A stretch of DNA of 64,000 nt from Paenibacillus macerans. GTDB taxonomy: Bacteria > Bacillota > Bacilli > Paenibacillales > Paenibacillaceae. The DNA lies in the NCBI RefSeq assembly GCF_023715465.1, contig NZ_JAMBOE010000006.1, positions 124,001 through 188,000 on the forward strand, given 5' to 3'. Below the pieces are notes generated by a model. It saw only the letters and a program-made list of their open reading frames with translations. It was not told the origin of the DNA and ran no database searches. The position numbers and the translations under genes are program-made. Position 1 is the first letter of the stretch. Every line of letters starts with the position of its first letter. This document shows, piece after piece, positions 58,357 to 64,000 of the stretch.

Positions 58357-59077
58357 TCTTACGAGTGGCAGCAGACAAGCAATCAAAGTTCTCTTGGCTG
58401 ACGATCACCAATTGTTTCGGGAGGGTCTGAAGCGGATTTTGAACATGGAGGAAGATATCGAAGTCGTGGGAGAATGCGGGGACGGCACTCAAGTGTTGGA
58501 AAGCTGCCAGCAGTTTGCTCCGGAAATCGTGCTGATGGACATCAACATGCCGCAATTGAATGGCGTGGATGCTACGGCAGAACTCCGCGAGTCGTATCCC
58601 GAGGTCAAGGTCATCATTTTATCGATTCACGATGACGAAAGCTATGTGTTTGAAACGCTGCGCAAAGGGGCAACCGGCTACTTACTGAAAGACATGGAGG
58701 CCGAATCCCTGGTTAACGCCATCCGTACAGTGGCCGAGGGGAATGCGTTCATTCATCCGAAAGTAACCGGCAAACTGATTCAGCAGCTGCGCCGCATGGA
58801 ATATTTGAGCGAGACAGGAGCCATTGCCGAAGACAATGCAATCCGCGAAGCGGGCGTCAAATTCGTCGCCGGCGATGACAATCCGCTGACGAGACGGGAA
58901 GCCGAGGTGCTTCGTTTGATGGCGGAAGGCCGCAGCAACAAGATGATTGGTGAGCATTTGTTTATTAGCGAGAAGACAGTCAAAAACCATGTCAGCAGCA
59001 TTTTGCAGAAAATGGACGTTGACGATCGTACTCAAGCGGTCATTAATGCGATTAAGTTCGGTTGGGTCACCCTTTAA
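58349..59077 (+). CDS. degU: Response regulator DegU
   Basis: The 242-residue regulator has a receiver domain (KVLLADDHQLFREGLKRIL; phosphorylated aspartate D64 in VLMDINMPQLNGVDA; KGATGYLLKD). A linker of about 35 residues is followed by a LuxR-type helix-turn-helix (LTRREAEVLRLMAEGRSNKMIGEHLFISEKTVKNHVSSIL split across helices). It is the partner of DegS. The ATG follows AAAGGAG by seven bases, inside the end of degS; a longer in-frame extension lies wholly within degS and is rejected. Confidence 0.95.
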   Translation: MDNLTSGSRQAIKVLLADDHQLFREGLKRILNMEEDIEVVGECGDGTQVLESCQQFAPEIVLMDINMPQLNGVDATAELRESYPEVKVIILSIHDDESYVFETLRKGATGYLLKDMEAESLVNAIRTVAEGNAFIHPKVTGKLIQQLRRMEYLSETGAIAEDNAIREAGVKFVAGDDNPLTRREAEVLRLMAEGRSNKMIGEHLFISEKTVKNHVSSILQKMDVDDRTQAVINAIKFGWVTL

Positions 59078-59675
59078 CCGGCTGAAATATTCACACCCTT
59101 GAATTCGGCCTGGCGCTCCTGAAAATGCAACAGGGCCGATTCCGCGGCAGCGGAGACAGCTAAACGGGATGACAGCAGGGTGTAATCTTAGGACAGCAGA
59201 GACAGCTGAGCGTTTATTAGAGCAGATAGATGTGGCAGATGATGCGGGAATCGTTTTTGACTGGCCGCCTCCGCGCCTTTGTTTCCATATTATTCATGAT
59301 ATTGAAATGAGAGGCGAGTTCCTATTTATTTGAATGCAGTAGGAATGGGGAACCGGTCAGGTACATAGCAGTATAGCGCCGCCGGCCTAATAGTGGTGGT
59401 TCATAAAGTCCGTCTAGGTGTTGAAAACGGCCTTTTTGAACACGTACTATATTAACTAAGTGTTGCGGAAATTCTTGCATTTAGCCGTAATGCAGTATGC
59501 CGGCCCAACGGACAGGGGAGCTGTTTCGGTACAGTAACATTAAAAGGTCTAGTTATCTGTCCAAGCTCGATTGGAAAAAGGAATGGAAGCTGACGTTATT
59601 AGGGCAGAGGTCTGCTTGACGGGAGCCCAGTAACCCTCCTTTTGCTAGCGGCATATATTGTCGCTATAAGGGAGT
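59078..59675. other. Gene-free stretch with a repeat remnant
   Basis: No convincing gene, RNA or terminator is seen in these 600 bp after degU. At 59417-59443 there is a remnant of one end of the MITE-like repeat (GGTG-TGAAAAC...CTTTTTGAAC). The rest may be decayed coding DNA. Confidence 0.4.
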
Positions 59676-59843
59676 GTTCAAAAAGTCAGGTTTTCAGCAC
59701 CGAGAAGCTTGGATGAAGCTAGGGACTGAGTAGCGGAGCGTAGGAGGAGCCTACGTGAGCAACGGAAGGCCCGGCTGAATTCAAGATTCGACGTCGAATC
59801 CACTTCATGACCCGCTTCGTGATCAAAAGATGACTTTTTGAAC
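59676..59843 (+). repeat. MITE-like repeat, copy 3
   Basis: This is a full copy of about 168 bp, same orientation as the one at 4018, with ends GTTCAAAAAGT and ACTTTTTGAAC. It ends about 10 bp before the ribosome site of the next gene, just as copy 1 does before the 2-epimerase gene. Confidence 0.9.
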
Positions 59844-59868
59844 TACCTCTATAAGGGAGGTGAGTTCC

Positions 59869-60288
59869 GTGGTTCCCTATATGGGTTGGGTTCTGCTTAG
59901 TTACGGATTGGCTGCGGCGCTGGTTCATTTTCTGCACGGGATATATCTGCGGCGGAAGTCCACGATCAAAACGATCCATTATATTTTGGTGACGAGCAAT
60001 CATGAAAGTCAAATGGAATGGTATTTGCGTGCATTGTCATGGTATGCGAGACTGCGTGGATTGCCGCTGCGGGTGACGGTGCTCGACGAGGCATCAGAGG
60101 ATGATACGCTGGCGATTATGAAAAAGCTGCAGACGCAAGGCGATATGGAGCTGACCGTTATCGGTCTGACGGCGGTCCAGAAAGAAGATGTAGAGGCGCA
60201 GGTTGCCAAAATGGCCGAAGACTCACCCGTATGCATCGACCTTCGGATTCCGCAGGAGGCGAATAAAATCCCCTATGTCCATGTGTAA
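59869..60288 (+). CDS. Small membrane-anchored protein of unknown function
   Basis: The 139-residue protein has one or two N-terminal membrane helices (about 3-22) and a cytoplasmic domain. The sequence HYILVTSNHESQMEWYLRALSWYARLRGLPLRVTVLDEASEDDTLAIMKKL recalls the start of a GT-A glycosyltransferase fold (VLDEASEDDT), but it is far too short for an enzyme. I recall similar genes between degU and comFA in Paenibacillus; function unknown. The GTG six bases from AAGGGAGGTG is chosen. Confidence 0.75.
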   Translation: MVPYMGWVLLSYGLAAALVHFLHGIYLRRKSTIKTIHYILVTSNHESQMEWYLRALSWYARLRGLPLRVTVLDEASEDDTLAIMKKLQTQGDMELTVIGLTAVQKEDVEAQVAKMAEDSPVCIDLRIPQEANKIPYVHV

Positions 60289-60480
60289 GCCGCCAAGTCA
60301 ATTGCCCGCATCAGGCTGCGTTTGGGAGCGTACGGGATATTGGAAGCGTACCAGTTATTTGATTTCAAAAGATTTTCAGGCGTTGCAGGAAAACGCCAAG
60401 CCGCAGCGAATATCAATAAGCGAGCAAAAACAAAGCCATAACTTTATACTCGCGCATCGGGATGCGCAGCGCAAAGTGTG

Positions 60481-60526
60481 AAGCACACTCTTTTTCAGGC
60501 TAACGGCCGGAGGAGTGTGCTTTTTT
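60481..60526 (+). terminator. Terminator upstream of comFA
   Basis: AAGCACACTC pairs with GAGTGTGCTT across a 22-base loop, followed by six T residues. It closes the transcription unit that ends with the small membrane protein gene. Confidence 0.9.
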
Positions 60527-60634
60527 GCGTTTTTTGAGTTTGTGAAGAAAGGTGTTGTTGAAAAAAGGATTAAAACCGAAATCGTGGCTCTCGACGGGAG
60601 CTGGGCAAAACTAGTCGGAGTACGTGGGGAGGGC

Positions 60635-60817
60635 TAACGGACGGAAATGACGTTATTTGCTCATTTCCCCGGTATTTCCCGACGTAACGGACTCAGCAGA
60701 CGCTATCTGGTTGCAAACGAGGAATTTTTGGCTGTTTTCGGGCAAATAAGGTCTTTCCGGTCCGTTAAAAAATAAAGCGCCGACTTTTTCGGCAAATAAG
60801 GGCGCTCCGGTCCCTTA
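60635..60817. repeat. Four-module intergenic element, TAACGGACT type, copy 2
   Basis: Direct 24 bp modules start at 60635 and 60685 (TAACGGAC...), and inverted ones at 60744 and 60794 (AAATAAGG...CCGGTCC-TTA). Spacings are 50, 59 and 50 bp. The stretch 60653-60695 is almost the exact reverse complement of 19640-19682 in copy 1. It lies in the 720 bp gap before comFA, which has no other supported gene. Confidence 0.87.
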
Positions 60818-61008
60818 GCAAGCCCGGGATGAAGTCCCCCGTTCCCATGGCCGGCCGTTCAAGCACCGATTTTTAGATTGAGACGAAAAAAGGAGGTCAA
60901 ACAAAAAAAGAAGCAAAAACAGAAAAGGAATATAAGTAAATAGAGGAATTATCTTGAAATTGTTGAAGTATGCAATAAACTGCTGTTTTTTGGCGGGGAG
61001 AGGTGGAA

Positions 61009-63741
61009 ATGAAGGCGGGTTTGTATGCGGTAAAAGTGATTACAGGATGGCGGATTTTGATTAGTTTGGATTTGCGGGTTGATTTGCTTTGGTGGGGTGT
61101 GGAAGGAAGCCGGTGCATGAGGTTGAGCGATCAGGAGGACGCAGCATGTGGTGTTGTGGACGTTTTGAATGGGCAAGGGGGGCTTGAAGGGCAGGGAGTG
61201 AAGAGAAAGATGGTTTTAACCGTTGGGCAGGCTTTGGCTGGAGGGCCTGTTGGTTCAGGCGATGTTCTGCCCGGCGTTGAAGCTTCACATAATACGGGAG
61301 TTGAACCGGAAGCTTCGGCGATGTATTTGCTTTCGGATGGTATGCCCTTAGGTTGGGCGGTGAAGTTGCGGGACCGGTTTAAGGCTCAGGAGGCGATGGA
61401 TCGATGGAAGGCGGAGGATTGGGAGAGCTTCTTAAAGCTCAGCTTAAAGCCGGAGTTTGAGGCCGAAAAAAGGCTAATGGATGATGAACGGGGATCTGTC
61501 CGGAAGAATGGAAACCGGCTGGGAGCCGCAGGCGGAATGAATTTGAGCAATGGGCTGGGAAGAGCTGAAGAAAAAGCTTGGACAGGAGTTCATGGCTGGT
61601 TATGGAGAGGGGAGGAGGGCTTGACTCCGCTAGGTCTCAGGTTGTTGGAAAGCGTACTGGGAGGCGGTGAGAACGCAAAGGTATGGGGGGATAACAAGCG
61701 GTCATGGAAGGATAACCGGGATAAAAAGCTTTTTTTAAATCGGGCCGATTCGGTGGGGAGGGAGCGGCTTGCCGCAGGGGAAGCGTGGCTTGTGCACACG
61801 CTTGAGGAGGCGCGGCGGCTTGCGGCCGCGCTCGCGGGCAGGTCGCTGCTGGAGGCGGAGCTCCAGCAGCTGCTGGCGGAGCTCCAGCAGCTGCTGGCGG
61901 AACGCCTGCCGGGCCTTGCGCCGGCATGGCGCTCCGCCGCCCAGCTCGCGCACCTGCAGGGGCGCGTGCGGCTTACCTCGGGCGTGGGCTGGGGCCCCGC
62001 CCGAGGGGGTACGGGCCCGCGCTGGCGCCGGGCCCGGGCGGGCCTCCGCTGCCGGCGCTGCGGCAGCGGGGTGCACCGCCGCACACCCTGCGGGTCGTGC
62101 GGCTCCCGCGGCTGCGCCTACTGCGAGGCCTGCCTCGCGCTGGGGCGCAGCCGCTCTTGTGCGCTGCTGCTTCGCGGCAGCGCTGGCGCCGAGCCGCCCG
62201 CCGCGCCGCAGGCGGCGGGCGGCTCGGCCGTGGCCCCCACCGCGTCCCTGCTGGACCGGTGGGGGCTGAGCCCCGCGCAGCGCAGCGCGGCGGGGCAGGC
62301 GCTGCGCTTTCTGGCGCAGCCGCACAAGCTCTTGCAGCCGGCCGAGCTCCCGGCGCAGCCGGCGTTGGCCACCCTGTCCAAGCAACCGGCAGCCTCGATG
62401 ACGACGCCTTCGACGTCTGTTTTTGCTCAGTGGGCGGAACAACAGACCGCACCGCTTGCCGAGCGCACATTTGCACCATTGATTCCACCCGTAGCCCCGC
62501 CATTGCTAAGCAGTCGGCAACCTTCAGAAGATTTGCGCTCGGCGTCAAAGTCCATAACTGGATCATCGCCGTTAGGACATCGGGCTGCCTTGAAGAACTT
62601 GCTGAGGTCAATAGTTACGCCGCCGTCAGGCCTACGGCTTGCCATGCAGGCCCTTCGTTCAGCCCGGGGGGACGCCCCCCGCTTCACGCTCTTTTCCCGG
62701 CTCATACGCCTGCTGCCCTTTGGCAGGCCGGCGGATACCCGGCCTCCTCGGTTTTTGCTGTGGGCGGTGACCGGGGCCGGCAAGACGGAAATGATATTTC
62801 CGCTGCTGCGTTATGTACTGGACAAGGGAGGGCGGGTCCTGGTGGCCACGCCTCGCCGGGACGTTGTGCTCGAGCTGGCGCCGCGGGTGGCCAAAGCTTT
62901 TCCCGGGGTACCGATGGCGGTGCTGTATGGCGGGAGCGAGCAGCGCTGGGAAGAGGCAAGGCTGTTTATTTCCACAACCCATCAGTTGCTGCGTTTTTAC
63001 GAGGCGTTCGATTTGGTCATCATCGATGAGCTTGACGCGTTTCCGTACCATAACGATCCGATGCTGGAATTTGCCGCGGAGGCGGCCTGCAAAAGAGACG
63101 GACGATTCATCTTTCTGTCCGCCACGCCACCCCCGGCCATGCAGCGGGAAATTCGCGCCGGCAGCCTGCCCCATGCCAAAGTACCGGCCCGTTTCCACGG
63201 CCATCCGCTCCCGGTTCCGGTTCGGATTGCGATGGATCCGGTGGGGACCTGTCTGCGCCGCCGTTTTCTCCCGCGTTGCCTGCTTCGGCCTCTGGAGGAA
63301 TCGGTCCGCCGCGGCGCGCAAATTTTTGTGTTCATCACCCGCATCCGGCAAATCGAGCCGTTTACGGCGCTGCTCCGGAGCTGTTTTCCCGGGCTGCCGA
63401 TGGCGGGAACCTCTTCCCAGGACCGGGAAAGGAGCCGGAAGGTGCTTGATTTCCGCGAAGGAAAAATCAGGCTGCTGGTGACGACGACGATTTTGGAGCG
63501 CGGCGTTACGGTGCCGCGAAGCGATGTATACATATTGGATGCGGACAGCGACCTATTCGATGAAGCATCCCTCGTGCAAATGGCCGGGCGTGCGGGGCGC
63601 TCGAAGGATGACCCGAACGGAACGGTGGTGCTCGCCTCGCACGAATGGACGAAATCCCAGCGCGGAGCTCTGCGGCAAATTCGCTGGATGAACAAAGCCG
63701 CGCTAAGGGACGGTTTTTTGAAACAAAAGGAGGTAGTCTAA
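61009..63741 (+). CDS. comFA: Competence helicase ComFA with long N-terminal region
   Basis: ComFA is a membrane-associated ATPase needed to move transforming DNA into the cell. The conserved part holds a cysteine-rich zinc finger (about 348-384, starting CRRCGSG), Walker A GAGKTE with K592, Walker B DELD at D673, the SATPP motif and a C-terminal helicase domain with QMAGRAGR. At 910 residues it is about twice the B. subtilis length: the N-terminal 340 residues are not recognisable, and a very G+C-rich stretch (61800-62350) precedes and includes the zinc finger. The ATG follows GGGGAGAGGTG by six bases. Confidence 0.92.
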   Translation: MKAGLYAVKVITGWRILISLDLRVDLLWWGVEGSRCMRLSDQEDAACGVVDVLNGQGGLEGQGVKRKMVLTVGQALAGGPVGSGDVLPGVEASHNTGVEPEASAMYLLSDGMPLGWAVKLRDRFKAQEAMDRWKAEDWESFLKLSLKPEFEAEKRLMDDERGSVRKNGNRLGAAGGMNLSNGLGRAEEKAWTGVHGWLWRGEEGLTPLGLRLLESVLGGGENAKVWGDNKRSWKDNRDKKLFLNRADSVGRERLAAGEAWLVHTLEEARRLAAALAGRSLLEAELQQLLAELQQLLAERLPGLAPAWRSAAQLAHLQGRVRLTSGVGWGPARGGTGPRWRRARAGLRCRRCGSGVHRRTPCGSCGSRGCAYCEACLALGRSRSCALLLRGSAGAEPPAAPQAAGGSAVAPTASLLDRWGLSPAQRSAAGQALRFLAQPHKLLQPAELPAQPALATLSKQPAASMTTPSTSVFAQWAEQQTAPLAERTFAPLIPPVAPPLLSSRQPSEDLRSASKSITGSSPLGHRAALKNLLRSIVTPPSGLRLAMQALRSARGDAPRFTLFSRLIRLLPFGRPADTRPPRFLLWAVTGAGKTEMIFPLLRYVLDKGGRVLVATPRRDVVLELAPRVAKAFPGVPMAVLYGGSEQRWEEARLFISTTHQLLRFYEAFDLVIIDELDAFPYHNDPMLEFAAEAACKRDGRFIFLSATPPPAMQREIRAGSLPHAKVPARFHGHPLPVPVRIAMDPVGTCLRRRFLPRCLLRPLEESVRRGAQIFVFITRIRQIEPFTALLRSCFPGLPMAGTSSQDRERSRKVLDFREGKIRLLVTTTILERGVTVPRSDVYILDADSDLFDEASLVQMAGRAGRSKDDPNGTVVLASHEWTKSQRGALRQIRWMNKAALRDGFLKQKEVV

Positions 63742-64000
63742 ATGACGAAGTCATCCCAAAATTTGACGGTTCGGGGACCCCGCAGAAGAAGACGGAGCGG
63801 GACGCGGACCTATGCGGCGGACGGCAGGCTCCGCCTGCCATCGCCAGAAGTTCATTACGCCTTGACGGAGGGGAATTCCCCTTTGACGGGGTTGTTTTCC
63901 TCGCTGCACACTCTGCTTGCCCCTCCGGGAATTCCGTGTTTAACCTGCGGCAAAACGATTTCCGACCGCGTCCGGGGATACCCGGAAATCTGCATGTCCT
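63742..64000 (+). CDS. comFC: ComFC-like competence protein, N-terminal fragment
   Basis: The gene runs off the right edge; 86 codons are visible. After a basic, low-complexity start (GPRRRRRSGTRTYAADG) comes SLHTLLAPPGIPCLTCGKTI and EICMS, the typical N-terminal zinc-finger cysteines of ComFC before its phosphoribosyltransferase-like domain. AAAGGAGGT lies eight bases upstream, right at the comFA stop, so the two are co-transcribed as in the B. subtilis comF operon. The extra 50-60 residues before the zinc finger are unusual. Confidence 0.82.
   Translation, partial: MTKSSQNLTVRGPRRRRRSGTRTYAADGRLRLPSPEVHYALTEGNSPLTGLFSSLHTLLAPPGIPCLTCGKTISDRVRGYPEICMS

Noticed and set aside
61845..61905. 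Short direct repeats that might be a CRISPR array
   Set aside because: Two or three adjacent copies of a 24 bp unit with no spacers, in frame within comFA and encoding ELQQLLAE repeats.
61926..63029. A 367-codon plus-strand frame within comFA
   Set aside because: It is an overlapping frame created by G+C-rich codons; Ala/Gly/Arg/Pro runs and no motifs, while the comFA frame holds Walker A, Walker B and a zinc finger.

Overview
The window comes from the chromosome of a spore-forming, flagellated, monoderm Bacillales bacterium with an S-layer, almost certainly Paenibacillus or a close relative. The evidence is SpoIID, SpoIIQ, SpoIIID and an alpha/beta SASP; the DegS/DegU and ComFA/ComFC genes; a pyruvyl transferase of the CsaB type; SLH and copper-amine-oxidase-N-like 'stalk' domains; and many AGGAGG ribosome sites. 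Gene order follows, from memory, the Bacillus subtilis upp-atp-murAA-spoIID-spoIIQ-spoIIID-mbl-flhO-flhP-fabZ and tagO-degS-degU-comF segments, interrupted by cell-surface genes.

Layout. 0-2.9 kb: a sugar ABC transporter (permease start and binding lipoprotein, minus strand) divergent from a LacI-type regulator. 3.3-5.4 kb: upp and the UDP-GlcNAc 2-epimerase gene. 5.5-13 kb: a complete F1Fo ATP synthase operon ending in a strong terminator. 13.3-17.1 kb: a DUF1146 protein, murA, and a divergent quinone-oxidoreductase/HxlR-regulator pair. 17.5-19.4 kb: a group II intron directly downstream of a terminator. 19.9-26.3 kb: sporulation genes, the MreB paralogue mbl, two flagellar rod/hook genes and a small EpuA-type protein. 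26.7-34.2 kb: fabZ, a phosphohexomutase, and genes for wall-polymer assembly (DUF5693 protein, csaB, a TagA-type glycosyltransferase, a TagO-type transferase). 34.7-52.2 kb: secreted and surface proteins around an RND efflux permease and adaptor. 52.3-64 kb: SASP, metK, a DnaA-box cluster, a phosphodiester glycosidase with a stalk domain, degSU, a small membrane protein, comFA and the start of comFC.

How the genes fit together. CsaB, the TagA-type and TagO-type enzymes and the UDP-GlcNAc epimerase can build and pyruvylate the wall polymer that holds SLH-domain proteins such as the 1314-residue protein at 35.5 kb. Next to it lie an RND pump, a lipoprotein adaptor that carries the R-x3-L-x6-S tip motif used to dock to TolC, an abundant-looking stalk-domain surface protein, and a secreted protein in which a stalk domain is fused to a TolC-like helical domain. 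I read this as a candidate tripartite efflux or export machine that spans wall and S-layer in a cell without an outer membrane.

The second main observation is in the non-coding DNA. Five intergenic elements (2.97, 15.3, 19.5, 34.4 and 60.6 kb), from two or three sequence subfamilies, share one architecture: two direct copies of a 12-24 bp module about 51 bp apart, a gap of about 60 bp, then two inverted copies again about 51 bp apart. A separate MITE-like repeat of about 168 bp is present three times, with remnants. Most other intergenic DNA over 300 bp is covered in the feature list by these repeats, promoters or terminators.
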